Assembly (NCBI RefSeq): GCF_001662075.1
Contig: NZ_LYPL01000009.1
Location: 225,661 to 289,660, forward strand
DNA from: Rhizobium bangladeshense
GTDB lineage: Bacteria; Pseudomonadota; Alphaproteobacteria; Rhizobiales; Rhizobiaceae
Length of the DNA stretch: 64,000 nucleotides
Direction of reading: 5' to 3'
Shown here: piece by piece, positions 17,848 to 26,892 of the stretch
Layout: every line of letters starts with the position of its first letter
How positions within the stretch are numbered: the first letter of the stretch is position 1
Position numbers and translations under genes: made by a program
Notes under the pieces: model-generated
Database searches by the model: none
Told to the model about the DNA's origin: nothing
Seen by the model: the letters and a program-made list of their open reading frames with translations, nothing else

Positions 17848-19154
17848 CGACGACACTCCTGCGTGGCCGCCTGCTGTCCTTTCATCGGGCGCCGCTCACT
17901 CTGGCCGACAGCCAAAGCTATCTCTACGAGGAAGATGGCGGCCTGCTGATCGAAGGGGGGCTGATCGCGTCGGTCGGCCCCTATGCCGACGCCAAGGCGA
18001 AGGCCGCCGAAGGCACGATCGAGATCGATCACCGCCCGCATCTGATCCTGCCCGGCTTCATCGACATGCACCTGCATTTTCCGCAGATGCAGGTGATCGC
18101 CTCCTATGCCGCCAACCTGCTCGAATGGCTGAACACCTATACCTTTCCCGAGGAATGCCGTTTCGTGGAAAGCGCACATGCCCAAAGGATCGCCACGCAT
18201 TTCTACGACGAACTGATCCGCCACGGCACGACGACGGCGGTCGCCTATTGTTCCGTACACAAGACCTCCGCCGACGCCTTCTTCGCCGAGGCGATGAAAC
18301 GCAACATGCGCATGGTCGGCGGCAAGGTGATGATGGACCGCAACGCCCCGCAGGGCCTGCTCGACACGCCCGAGATGGGCTATGACGAGACCCGCCAAGT
18401 CATAGCGGACTGGCACGGCAAAGGCCGCAATCACGTCGCCATCACCCCGCGCTTCGCCATCACCTCGACGCCGGCGCAGATGGAAGCGACGTCAGCGCTT
18501 GCCCGCGAATTCCCCGATCTGCACATCCAGACGCATCTTTCGGAAAATCACGACGAGATCAAATTCACCTGCGAGCTCTATCCCGAGGCGATCGACTATA
18601 CGGACATCTACGCCCGCTACGGCCTGCTCGGGCCGAAAAGCCTTTTCGGCCACGCCATCCACCTCTCGGAACGCGAAGCCGATGTCATGAGCGAGACGGG
18701 TTCGGTCGCCGTCCATTGCCCGACTTCGAACCTCTTCCTCGGCTCCGGTCTGTTTCCGCTGAAGGCGCTGGCGCGGCGCGAAAAGCCGGTCCGCATCGGC
18801 GTCGCAACCGATATTGGCGGCGGCTCCAGCTATTCGATGTTGAGGACGATGGACGAGGCTTACAAGATCCAGCAGTTGCTGGGGGAACGGCTGAACCCGA
18901 TGGAAAGCTGGTACCTGATGACGCGCGGCAATGCCGAGGCACTGTCGCTGGCAGACCGGATCGGCACGCTGGACCCCGGCACCGACGCCGATCTCGTTGT
19001 CCTCGATGCGGCCGCGACCCCGGCCATGGCGCTGAAGCTGGAGGCGGTGAAGAGCCTGCCCGAGGAACTCTTCCTCTTGCAGACGATGGGCGACGACCGG
19101 GCGATCGCCGAAACCTATGTGGCGGGTCTACCTATGAAAGCGGGGCTTCGATGA
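17844..19154 (+). CDS. guaD: Guanine deaminase
   Basis: A 436-residue amidohydrolase that converts guanine to xanthine and ammonia. The first zinc motif is LPGFIDMHLHFPQMQV, followed by the guanine-deaminase phrase LLEWLNTYTFPEE, then ITPRFAITSTPAQM, HIQTHLSENHDEI, LFGHAIHLSE, and the metal aspartate in VATDIGGGSSYSML. Length matches GuaD. It overlaps puuD by four bases, linking the entry step (guanine) with the urate step in one transcript, while xdhABC supplies the intervening reaction just upstream. Confidence 0.95.
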   Translation: MTTTLLRGRLLSFHRAPLTLADSQSYLYEEDGGLLIEGGLIASVGPYADAKAKAAEGTIEIDHRPHLILPGFIDMHLHFPQMQVIASYAANLLEWLNTYTFPEECRFVESAHAQRIATHFYDELIRHGTTTAVAYCSVHKTSADAFFAEAMKRNMRMVGGKVMMDRNAPQGLLDTPEMGYDETRQVIADWHGKGRNHVAITPRFAITSTPAQMEATSALAREFPDLHIQTHLSENHDEIKFTCELYPEAIDYTDIYARYGLLGPKSLFGHAIHLSEREADVMSETGSVAVHCPTSNLFLGSGLFPLKALARREKPVRIGVATDIGGGSSYSMLRTMDEAYKIQQLLGERLNPMESWYLMTRGNAEALSLADRIGTLDPGTDADLVVLDAAATPAMALKLEAVKSLPEELFLLQTMGDDRAIAETYVAGLPMKAGLR

Positions 19155-19310
19155 CACCCGCTTGCTCCCAAATGGAAGCCTTCGGACGACTGTATGAACA
19201 TCTTTCATTCCATCCGCGGCCCAAAGCAGCCTAATGCCCGGATTTCCCTAACGCTCCTCGAAATGTCGTGTTAGGCCGGCTGATTACATTCAGATGTGAA
19301 GGTTCAATTC

Positions 19311-20453
19311 ATGGCCACTCCGCTCACGATCGCCGATCTGAAAGAACTCGCGCGGCGTCGTGTGCCGAAAATGTTTTTCGATTACGCGGATTCGGGCGCC
19401 TGGACGGAGTCGACCTATGCGGCGAATGAGAGCGATTTCAGCCGGATCAAGCTACGGCAGCGGGTGATGGTCGACATGACCGACCGCACGCTGGAAACGA
19501 CGATGATCGGTCAGAAAGTTTCGATGCCGGTGGCCCTGGCGCCGACCGGCCTGACCGGGATGCAGCACGCCGATGGTGAGATGCTGGCGGCGCGGGCTGC
19601 CGAAGAGTTCGGCGTTCCCTTCACACTGTCGACCATGAGCATCTGCTCGATCGAGGACGTCGCATCGGTGACGACGCGCCCCTTCTGGTTCCAACTCTAC
19701 GTGATGAGGGACAAGGATTTCGTCCTCGGCCTCATCAACCGCGCCAAGGCCGCCAAATGTTCGGCACTGGTTCTGACGGCCGATCTGCAGATCCTCGGCC
19801 AGCGTCACAAGGACCTCCGCAACGGCCTGTCGGCGCCGCCGAGATTCACGCCGAAACATGTCTGGCAGATGGCGACCCGGCCGTTCTGGTGCCTGGATAT
19901 GCTGCAGACCAAGCGCCGTACCTTCGGCAACATCATCGGCCATGCCAGGAACGTCTCCAACATCACCTCGCTCGCCACTTGGACGCACGAGCAGTTTGAT
20001 CCGCGGCTCTCCTGGGCCGACGTCGCCTGGATCAAGGAACAATGGAGCGGGCCGCTGATCATCAAGGGCGTGCTCGATCCGGAGGACGCCCGGGCAGCCG
20101 CCGACACCGGCGCCGATGCGATCGTCGTCTCCAATCATGGCGGCCGCCAGCTCGACGGCGCCCCGTCCTCGATCAGCATGCTGCCCGCCATCGTCGATGC
20201 CGTCGGCGACCGCATCGAGATCCATCTCGACGGCGGCATCCGCTCCGGCCAGGATGTGCTGAAGGCCGTGGCGCTGGGCGCCAAAGGCACCTATATCGGC
20301 CGCCCCTTCCTCTACGGCCTCGGCGCCATGGGCAAGGAAGGCGTCACGCTGGCACTCGGCATCATCCGCAAGGAGATGGACATCACCATGGCGCTCTGCG
20401 GCAGACGCGACATCAACGACGTGAACGCGTCGATCATATCGAGGCAAGGCTGA
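19311..20453 (+). CDS. lldD: FMN-dependent alpha-hydroxyacid dehydrogenase (L-lactate dehydrogenase type)
   Basis: A 380-residue flavoenzyme. Family landmarks in order: RVPKMFFDYADSGAW, PVALAPTGLTGMQHADGE, PFWFQLYVMRD, VLTADLQILGQRHKDLRNG, the lysine in LIIKGVLDPEDA, the catalytic histidine in VSNHGGRQLDGAPSS, and DGGIRSGQDVLKAVALGAKG, then YIGRPFLYGL. It most resembles quinone-linked L-lactate dehydrogenase, but related enzymes use mandelate or glycolate. The ATG at 19311 follows GAAGG; a GTG at 19296 is possible. There are no lactate permease or lld regulator genes nearby, so the substrate is inferred. Confidence 0.85.
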   Translation: MATPLTIADLKELARRRVPKMFFDYADSGAWTESTYAANESDFSRIKLRQRVMVDMTDRTLETTMIGQKVSMPVALAPTGLTGMQHADGEMLAARAAEEFGVPFTLSTMSICSIEDVASVTTRPFWFQLYVMRDKDFVLGLINRAKAAKCSALVLTADLQILGQRHKDLRNGLSAPPRFTPKHVWQMATRPFWCLDMLQTKRRTFGNIIGHARNVSNITSLATWTHEQFDPRLSWADVAWIKEQWSGPLIIKGVLDPEDARAAADTGADAIVVSNHGGRQLDGAPSSISMLPAIVDAVGDRIEIHLDGGIRSGQDVLKAVALGAKGTYIGRPFLYGLGAMGKEGVTLALGIIRKEMDITMALCGRRDINDVNASIISRQG

Positions 20454-20531
20454 AGCACAGAGAGAAATAGGCACCGGCTGAACGCGCCGATGGCGCGGGC
20501 AAGACCTGCCGGACACGCTACGGCATGCAAT

Positions 20532-20972
20532 TCAGCCCGGCGGCTGGCCGCCGCTCGCATTGATCTGAAGGATCGCGAAGATCCCGAGATAAAGGACGAG
20601 CGCAAAGCGCTGCTGCCAGACGATGCGACGCGATCCGGCAATCCGCTTCTCGAGACCACGCGGTGCCCCGTCAGGCTTGCGAAGCTGCATCCTGGATAGC
20701 AGGTCGTCGACGGCGGCAAGGCCGGCTGCCTCTGTCTCATGGCTCGACGCGAGGCGAAACAACAGCGCATCGAAGAGAAGATGGATCGCCAGCGCAAGGA
20801 CAATCCCGCAGAAAACGAGCACCAGGAGCCAGCCGAGCGTTGGGGCGAAACCCCGATATCCCGCGGTGATCGGGCCGGCAATCAGTGGCAACAGGGCGGT
20901 CAACCCGCAGAATATTGCATTGCAGCCGAGATTTCGCGCCGCCGCGGAGGCCGCGGTTTGCCACCGCGTCAT
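20532..20972 (-). CDS. Small inner-membrane protein of the lipid-modification operon, unknown
   Basis: A 146-residue protein with three likely membrane segments: about 19-42 (IFCGLTALLPLIAGPITAGY), 47-72 (LGWLLVLVFCGIVLALAIHL) and 124-140 (FALVLYLGIFAILQI). A soluble charged loop (about 76-118) separates the second and third. I do not recognise a family. Its ATG overlaps the stop of the PAP2/dual-specificity phosphatase gene (ATGA), so it is almost certainly the third gene of that operon and probably works with it at the inner membrane. Confidence 0.75.
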   Translation of the reverse strand: MTRWQTAASAAARNLGCNAIFCGLTALLPLIAGPITAGYRGFAPTLGWLLVLVFCGIVLALAIHLLFDALLFRLASSHETEAAGLAAVDDLLSRMQLRKPDGAPRGLEKRIAGSRRIVWQQRFALVLYLGIFAILQINASGGQPPG

Positions 20973-22312
20973 TGCGAGCCCTCGGTCACGGCATGGATAG
21001 TTTCCGCGGGCAGATAAACACGCCGTCCCGCGCGTTCGATCAGTTGCAACGCTTCAGCGGAATTTTCGCAACGTCGGCTGATGATCAGCCAGCATGCGAT
21101 GACGCTGGCGCTCCGCTGGAAACCGAGCGCACAGCAGACGAGGACCGGTCCCTGATGGCGCGCAGCCTCGATGGCACCCGCCGCGGCTCGCGCCTGGATC
21201 TCGTCGAGGCCTGTGAGATCGAGGACGGGAAAGCTGCACCAGCGCGCAAGCGTCCCGCTTGGGCACTGAAGTTCGCCGGCAATGTCGATCACCGTGGTAA
21301 AACGGTCGGCCTCGTGGCGACGCGGAAAACGACCGAGATGGACGCCATCAGCGATCACGACCGATGCCGGCATTTTGCGTGTCCAGAACCAAACATTGAT
21401 TATGGCGGCCAGCCGATAGGGCGCCAGCAGCCAGCGGCTGGCAAGTGCAGCCCGGCCATCGGCGCGTTTCAGGAATATCTGCGGGCCGGCGCCGAAATAT
21501 CCGGCGGCGACGATCGCCAGCGCAACGGCCGGCCAGAGCAACAGCAGTGCCGCGGCCGATAGAGGAGTACAGAGCGCCGCAAGGCCGAGAAATGCGGCGG
21601 CACCGCCCAGATAGTAGATGCCAAGACGGCGCGACTTCGGATCGCCGCTCACGGTAAAATTCGCAAGAGGGGAATCAGCATCACGCGGAAAAAGCCAGGC
21701 GGCAAACAGACCGAGCAGCATGCCGGTCGGTATGTCCATCACGTGATGCTGCCACGTCGTCAGCACCGAGGCGCCGATCAGGAAGCACCAGAGGTGCCAG
21801 AGAAGCCGCGTTCGGCGCGGCAATCGGCCACGCAAATGGTCCCAGATCACCACCAGTAGCGCAACATGCAGCGACGGCGCCTGGTTGAACGGTTTATCGA
21901 AGCCACCGAGGACGGCGAACATGAAGCCGGGCAAGCCGCTCGTGGCCGGCCGTACGAATGTTGCTTCGAGCGGAAAGGCGATAAAGCAGACGACCGCTAT
22001 TATCTGGATCGTCAGATAACGCTTCGCGAGCATATCCACATCGCTCGGCGTCGTGTTGATGAACAGGCAAAGTGCATAGAACAGGTTGATCGACCAGTAT
22101 GGAATGATGGTCCATGCCAGGAACGGAATGGCGCTTTCCCATGCGAAGGCGATGTTCGGCACATGAGCGCGTTGCGATGCCAGCCAATTGGCGCCGCCAT
22201 AGGTCAGATAGAAGAACGGCGCCAGGAAGACGAGCCAGAGCGCCGCCCGCTTCAGGACCGGCGCTGACTGGGAAAGAGTAGAACGTGCCTGCCCCAACGG
22301 CGTAGCCCTCAA
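20969..22312 (-). CDS. PAP2 phosphatase fused to dual-specificity phosphatase
   Basis: A fusion of about 447 residues. The N-terminal half is a six-helix membrane PAP2 domain: FNQAPSLHVALLVVIW carries the second PAP2 motif (PSLH, residues 146-149) and LTTWQHHVMDIPTG the third (H190, D194 region). After more membrane segments, a cytoplasmic dual-specificity phosphatase follows, starting about ADGVHLGRFPRR, with CX5R active site C394-A-L-G-F-Q-R400. The frame is open upstream into the previous gene, but TTG at 22312 overlaps its stop (TTGA) and has a GGAGAG site, so coupled translation is likely. Such fusions are found with the hydrolase-methyltransferase upstream; lipid dephosphorylation is inferred. 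Confidence 0.82.
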   Translation of the reverse strand: MRATPLGQARSTLSQSAPVLKRAALWLVFLAPFFYLTYGGANWLASQRAHVPNIAFAWESAIPFLAWTIIPYWSINLFYALCLFINTTPSDVDMLAKRYLTIQIIAVVCFIAFPLEATFVRPATSGLPGFMFAVLGGFDKPFNQAPSLHVALLVVIWDHLRGRLPRRTRLLWHLWCFLIGASVLTTWQHHVMDIPTGMLLGLFAAWLFPRDADSPLANFTVSGDPKSRRLGIYYLGGAAAFLGLAALCTPLSAAALLLLWPAVALAIVAAGYFGAGPQIFLKRADGRAALASRWLLAPYRLAAIINVWFWTRKMPASVVIADGVHLGRFPRRHEADRFTTVIDIAGELQCPSGTLARWCSFPVLDLTGLDEIQARAAAGAIEAARHQGPVLVCCALGFQRSASVIACWLIISRRCENSAEALQLIERAGRRVYLPAETIHAVTEGSQ

Positions 22313-24093
22313 ATTCTCTCCGCCAGCGAGACGGTGAAAATGCCCCATTGGTCGATGCGCTGTTCGACCTTGCGGAAACCGGCCGCCGCGACCAACTGGT
22401 CCATTTCTTCTTGCGTCCGCCGCCGCATCACCCACGCCTGGCCGCCACGGTGGGAGGTCAGAGCGCGGGCAATCATCTCCAGTTGAGGATGCCAGGGCTG
22501 GTTGGTGTAGACGAGCAGGCCACCCGGCTGCATCGCGCGGGCGATCCCGCTCAGCGAAGCGGCAATCATCGCATTGTCGGAAAAAAGCTCGTAAAGGCCG
22601 GAGACGATTGCCAGATCCGGAGCCGGCGTGGTTGCCGCCAGCCCCTCGCCGTCAAAGGCATCCTGCTGGTGAAAGCTTACGAAATCACTGAGGCCGCGCG
22701 TGGCGATGCTGTTGCGGCCGGCCTCGACATTGATGGGGGAATAATCCTGCAATCGCACACTATCGGGACGCACCGCAGCCGCCTCGATCGCGTCAAGCAC
22801 GTAACGGCCGTGCCCGGCCGCGATGTCGAGCATATGGGTGCTGCGGCCGGCTGCTTTCAGGCGCTGCAGCCCGTACTCGATCAGCTCCTGCAAATGCAGC
22901 TTGCGCTGCCTGATGCCGCGCCAGCCGATCGCCTCGAGAAACACCTTGTCGATCAACCGCCCGCCGGGACCGAGCCCCCGCGGCTTGTTCTCGTAGACGT
23001 AATCGAGCGTCGAGCCGGAATCGAAACCGGTCTTGACCCCGGTTTTTATGCCTTCCGACACCAGTGCGCCGAGCCTGATGTTGAGACGGCTGAGCGCCCA
23101 GTAGATGCCGCGTAGGGATGTGGCGTTCAAGGGGGTCGCGAGCCGGTCGGCCTCGTCCTTGGTATAGCCCTGGACATGGGCAGTCCGAAGGTCGGCAGGC
23201 GTCCGCGGCTCGGCAAACCGCGAATCGATAAAACGGCGGACCTCGGCGAGCGCAATCGCGCGGTCCCTCTCGCCCAGTGTGTCATGATAGAAGCCGGCAA
23301 GCACATGCCGCTCCTTGATGCGGCTGCCGAGGTTTTCGTAGAACCGGTGCTGCGGCGCGTGTCGCACCACCCAGTCACTGCCGGAGATCAGCAGTTGGGT
23401 CGGAACGGTGATGGCGCGGGCGTCGTCGACGACGCGGGCCGCCGCTTCGTAAAGCTGCAACAGAATGTTGGAGGCAATCGGCCGGGTGATCAATGGGTCG
23501 GCTTCAAAAGAGGCGATGCGCTCGGGATCGTGCGTCAGATACCTCGCCTTGACATAGGAATTGACGAAGAATGTCCCCTTGAGCTTTTCCCAGAGCGCAA
23601 TGCCTTCCCTGGCGAAAGGCACATAGAGCTTGACACTGAAGGCCGGTGAGGCCAGCACGAGCGCACGGATCGGCGGCGCATAGTCGTGCACCCAGGTGGT
23701 GGCGAGGACCGCGCCGACGCTCTGCGCAATCACGGCGATGTCTGTAACGGCAGTACCGCTTGTCTCGCTGACATGGCGGACGAAGCAATCGAGATCACGC
23801 ACCGAGGCTGCGAAGGATGGCGAATAGCCGCGCTCTCCCGGTGAACGTCCGTGGCCGCGTGCGTCCCAGGCGTACAAGGCAAAATCATCGAGACAGAGCT
23901 CGGCGGCGAGATGAGCGACCCGGCCGCTGTGCTCGTGGCCGCGATGGAGAAGAATGATTGCGCCCTTCGGTGCAGCGCCGGTCGCTGGCCACGTCCGATA
24001 GAAGAGCCGCGTGCCGTCATGCGACACGAATTCGGATTCACGCATCGGCCTGGCCGTCAAGGACGGTTGCCTGATATCGGCAGCTTGCAGCAC
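22309..24093 (-). CDS. Bifunctional alpha/beta hydrolase / class I SAM methyltransferase
   Basis: A 594-residue fusion. Residues about 15-295 are a monoglyceride-lipase-like alpha/beta hydrolase: oxyanion segment ILLHRGHEHSGR, AWDARGHGRSPGERG, nucleophile S125 in AQSVGA, acid D240 in ISGSDWVV, and base H270 in FYHDTLGE. Residues about 330-594 are a SAM-dependent methyltransferase with motif I at 422-429 (LDIAAGHG). The start is GTG at 24093 with a GAGGAG site. It is first in a minus-strand operon with the PAP2/DSP fusion and the small membrane protein, and is divergent from a CDP-alcohol phosphatidyltransferase. The set suggests making and trimming a modified lipid; substrates are unknown. 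Confidence 0.88.
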   Translation of the reverse strand: MLQAADIRQPSLTARPMRESEFVSHDGTRLFYRTWPATGAAPKGAIILLHRGHEHSGRVAHLAAELCLDDFALYAWDARGHGRSPGERGYSPSFAASVRDLDCFVRHVSETSGTAVTDIAVIAQSVGAVLATTWVHDYAPPIRALVLASPAFSVKLYVPFAREGIALWEKLKGTFFVNSYVKARYLTHDPERIASFEADPLITRPIASNILLQLYEAAARVVDDARAITVPTQLLISGSDWVVRHAPQHRFYENLGSRIKERHVLAGFYHDTLGERDRAIALAEVRRFIDSRFAEPRTPADLRTAHVQGYTKDEADRLATPLNATSLRGIYWALSRLNIRLGALVSEGIKTGVKTGFDSGSTLDYVYENKPRGLGPGGRLIDKVFLEAIGWRGIRQRKLHLQELIEYGLQRLKAAGRSTHMLDIAAGHGRYVLDAIEAAAVRPDSVRLQDYSPINVEAGRNSIATRGLSDFVSFHQQDAFDGEGLAATTPAPDLAIVSGLYELFSDNAMIAASLSGIARAMQPGGLLVYTNQPWHPQLEMIARALTSHRGGQAWVMRRRTQEEMDQLVAAAGFRKVEQRIDQWGIFTVSLAERI

Positions 24094-24293
24094 GGTCTAC
24101 TCCTCTTTTGATCGGTTGATGGGTTGCAACCATTGGCGGAACAGTGATTTGCATTCATTGCAAAAGTCTAGACGCAAATGTAAGCCCTATACGAGAACCG
24201 ATATGAAGTATCGGCTTCCCCACAAGCACGACGTTCTGCACCGCCGGAACTGGGATAGATTTTTCCGATGCCGCGAAACTCCAATGAGGTAGC

Positions 24294-24902
24294 ATGTCTG
24301 TTTATCAATTGAAGTCCCGGTTTCAGAATATTCTTCGCCCTCTGGTGCGCGCGCTGGCGGCGCGGGGCGTCACTGCCAATCAGGTGACGACTGTTGCCGC
24401 GGCCGTCTCGGTTGCACTTGGCCTTTTCCTGAGTGTCGTTCCGCTTACGCAGTGGTTCCTGCTGGAGCCTGCATGGTTTCTCCTGCGCATGGGCCTCAAT
24501 GCCATTGACGGCATGCTCGCGCGCGAACATGAGCAAAAAAGCATTTTGGGCGCCTATCTCAACGAGATCGGTGATGTCGTGTCGGATATCGCGCTGTATT
24601 TGCCGTTTGCGCTCTTGGATCCGAACGGCCTGATGCTGGCAATGGTTGTCATATTCCTGTCGGTACTGACAGAATTTGCCGGCGTATTGGGTCAAACCGT
24701 CGGCGCAAGCCGGCGTTACGACGGGCCGCTGGGCAAGAGCGACCGTGCAGTGCTTTTCGGCGCGCTCGGCATCTTTGTCGCCATTGGCGGCACGTTTGCA
24801 GCATGGACTGCGTGGCTTTGGGCAGTGGTGGCTCTACTGCTCGTATGGACTGTCATTAACCGTGTCAGCGCCGGAATTCGCGAGGCGCGCACGGCCGCCT
24901 GA
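24294..24902 (+). CDS. CDP-alcohol phosphatidyltransferase family protein with Asp-to-Asn changes
   Basis: A 202-residue membrane protein with about six hydrophobic segments. The family motif D-x2-D-G-x2-A-R-x8-G-x3-D-x3-D is present as N69-A-I-D72-G73-M-L-A76-R77 ... G86-A-Y-L-N90-E-I-G-D94. Thus the first and third aspartates, which bind the catalytic metal ions in characterised enzymes, are asparagine here, while the second and fourth remain. Either the enzyme uses a different geometry or it has lost activity. The ATG has a GAGG site. It is divergent from the hydrolase-methyltransferase operon across about 200 bases, a shared promoter region. I believe relatives in the same context share this change, but could not check. 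Confidence 0.85.
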   Translation: MSVYQLKSRFQNILRPLVRALAARGVTANQVTTVAAAVSVALGLFLSVVPLTQWFLLEPAWFLLRMGLNAIDGMLAREHEQKSILGAYLNEIGDVVSDIALYLPFALLDPNGLMLAMVVIFLSVLTEFAGVLGQTVGASRRYDGPLGKSDRAVLFGALGIFVAIGGTFAAWTAWLWAVVALLLVWTVINRVSAGIREARTAA

Positions 24903-25099
24903 TAGGAAGCGGAGCCGATCTGCCGCCTGTTTCCTCTGACAACGCTATGCGGGAACTGCGTCGAACGCCGCCTCTTGCGAATTGCTTGGCAAGCACATCT
25001 TCTGGTCCCTCCCTCTGTTAACCGCACCTTAAATAAAGGTTGTATCTTTCTGGCCTTCCATCTTGAAAGCACAAAAGCGGTGCTTTATGTTTTTGGTCC

Positions 25100-26239
25100 A
25101 TGGCATCCACGAGCAAGACATCGCATCCCTCACTTTTGCGCTACATTCTGGCGCCTGACGATCAGGCCCGGCAGGCGCTCGACGACACCATTGCCGCCTA
25201 TCGCAGTATGAACGACATCCTGACCGATCTCATCGACGACAAAGCGGGGGCCAATCTCGTCGTCCTGCATGATCTTGCCTATGAAACCGTTCGCGAGCAG
25301 ACGGGCCTGCCAGCCCGGCTGGTGACGCTCGGCCTTCGTGATTTCGCCGCCAACAGGGGTGTCATCCCGGAACCGCTGCAGCTGCCGCTCGACGACAAGC
25401 TCTTCGCCATCAAGGGTCCCTCGGACCTCACGATCGCAACGGTGCACGGACGCGTTGCCGTGCCCTTCGATGTCGCGGGCTATTCCAGGGGATGGGAGAG
25501 TATTTTTCCCGCATACCTTGTAGCGGACCACGATCGCTACGAGATTAACATCGGCGTCACGCCGAATTCGGCTCGGATGGAGGAAAACATGACGAATGAA
25601 GGCATTCTTTCACGCATGGGTCGCCTGATCGCGGGCATCGCGAATGCGGCGATCGACAAAGCGGAAGGCGTCAACAAGCTCGCGGTCATCGAACAGGCGA
25701 TCCGCGAAATCGATGCGGCCGCGGAGGAAGCCCGCACTGATCTCGGCAAGGCGCGCGCCGAGGAATACCGCATCCAGAGCCGCAAGGACGAAATCGCCGA
25801 AGACATGAATGCGCTCGATGAAAAGATCCGCCTGGCGGTCTCCTCCGGGCGCGACGATCTCGCAAAGGCCGGCGTCGCCCGTCAGATCGATCTCGAATCC
25901 CAGATCGCGGCGCTCGACAAGGCGCTGGCCGATGCCAGCGAGCAGGTGGATGAGGGGCAGAAAGCCCTGCAGGCGGTGCTCGCCACGCGCCGCGAGGCCG
26001 ACGCTCGCCTTGCCGATTTCAAGCGCAGCATCGCCAGGCATCCCGAAGAGGCTCTCTCCGGCCACAACAGACCGACGCCGGGCGCGGATGCCGCCCGCGC
26101 CGCCGCGGCGGTCTCGCGGCTGACCGGCGTTCCATCCGGCGAACATGCCCATAGTTCCGAACTGGACGAACTTGACCGATTGCACCGCGAGCAGGCGATA
26201 GAAGCCCGCCTTGCGCGCTTCAAGGCGGATAACCGGTAA
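25100..26239 (+). CDS. PspA/IM30-family protein with TnpB-like N-terminal segment
   Basis: One open frame of 379 residues. Residues 164-379 are a PspA/IM30 homologue: amphipathic start (ILSRMGRLIAGIANAAIDKA), then long coiled-coil helices (VIEQAIREIDAAAEEARTDL; LESQIAALDKALADASEQVD). Residues about 11-155 look like the N-terminal part of an IS605 TnpB: a helical stretch with VVLHDLAYETVREQTGLPAR (54-73), then strands GRVAVPFDVAGYSR (117-130) and ADHDRYEINIGVTP (142-155), which in TnpB directly precede the RuvC nuclease. No RuvC part is present; PspA starts there instead. An in-frame ATG at 25589 with a perfect GGAGG site could give PspA alone, so both forms are possible. It heads an operon with YqiJ-like and flotillin genes. 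Confidence 0.75.
   Translation: MASTSKTSHPSLLRYILAPDDQARQALDDTIAAYRSMNDILTDLIDDKAGANLVVLHDLAYETVREQTGLPARLVTLGLRDFAANRGVIPEPLQLPLDDKLFAIKGPSDLTIATVHGRVAVPFDVAGYSRGWESIFPAYLVADHDRYEINIGVTPNSARMEENMTNEGILSRMGRLIAGIANAAIDKAEGVNKLAVIEQAIREIDAAAEEARTDLGKARAEEYRIQSRKDEIAEDMNALDEKIRLAVSSGRDDLAKAGVARQIDLESQIAALDKALADASEQVDEGQKALQAVLATRREADARLADFKRSIARHPEEALSGHNRPTPGADAARAAAAVSRLTGVPSGEHAHSSELDELDRLHREQAIEARLARFKADNR
25579..25591 (+). promoter_or_regulatory. Strong internal ribosome site and ATG for a PspA-only product
   Basis: GGAGGAAAACATG sits in frame at codon 164 of the PspA reading frame. The spacing is ideal and it falls exactly at the normal N-terminus of PspA-family proteins. It is much better than the site before the upstream ATG at 25100, so a separate PspA product is likely even if a longer fusion is also made. 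Confidence 0.6.
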
Positions 26240-26244
26240 CGCCG

Positions 26245-26892
26245 ATGGGACTTTTTCTCGCTCCTGAATGCCTTCCCTTTGCGATCGCCGCCGCCGTGCT
26301 TGCCGGCCTGACCGTGATCGAGATGCTCGCGACCGTCATGGGCTTTTCGATCACGGAGCTTCTCGGAAAACCGGATTTCAACAGCCATGACGGTCTTGCC
26401 GGTTACCTCTCCTGGCTCAATGTCGGCGGCGTCCCCTTGCTCATTCTCCTGATGATGGCGCTCGGCTTCTTCGCCATTGCCGGTTTTGCCGTACAGGCGG
26501 TCGCCGGCGCCTTCTGGGCGCCGCTGCCTGCCGCTGTCGCCGTCGTTCCCGCCTTGGCGGTCACCTTCCCCATGGTTAGGGCATCGAGCCGGACAGTGGC
26601 GCGGATCGTCCCGCACGACGAGACCTATGCCGTCGATCTCGATACCCTTATCGGCCGGACCGGAGAAGTGTCGCTCGGCCCGCTCGATCAGGGACTGCCT
26701 GGTCGCATCCGGGTCAAAGACCAACACGGGAACTGGCATGTTCTGAGAGCCAAGGCTGCCAAGGGCCAGGACCCGCTGACGATCGGCACGCAGGTTCTCC
26801 TCGTCGATCGCAAGGCGGATGTGTTTATCGCCATTCCCGCACTCGCCGATCCGGCCGGAGGGGACAATCAATCTTTCAGGGAGCAGCCATGA
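26245..26892 (+). CDS. YqiJ-like inner-membrane protein (OB-fold / NfeD-like)
   Basis: A 215-residue protein with three membrane segments (about 8-30, 52-80 and 85-108) and a C-terminal beta-rich domain from about 130 (LIGRTGEVSLGPLDQGLPGR, then VKDQHGNWHVLRAKA, VLLVDRKADVFIAI), the OB-like fold of the NfeD/YqiJ group. YqiJ-type proteins are encoded with flotillins and probably anchor or scaffold them. It begins five bases after the PspA stop and overlaps the flotillin start by four bases (ATGA). Confidence 0.85.
   Translation: MGLFLAPECLPFAIAAAVLAGLTVIEMLATVMGFSITELLGKPDFNSHDGLAGYLSWLNVGGVPLLILLMMALGFFAIAGFAVQAVAGAFWAPLPAAVAVVPALAVTFPMVRASSRTVARIVPHDETYAVDLDTLIGRTGEVSLGPLDQGLPGRIRVKDQHGNWHVLRAKAAKGQDPLTIGTQVLLVDRKADVFIAIPALADPAGGDNQSFREQP

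Noticed and set aside
16540..17856. 438-codon minus-strand open frame
   Set aside because: It is the antisense shadow of puuD and has low-complexity content rich in D, R and H.
25088..25159. Short frame MFLVHGIHEQDIA... before the PspA fusion
   Set aside because: It is only about 23 codons, out of frame with the PspA gene, and lacks a ribosome site; could be a leader peptide but nothing supports it.
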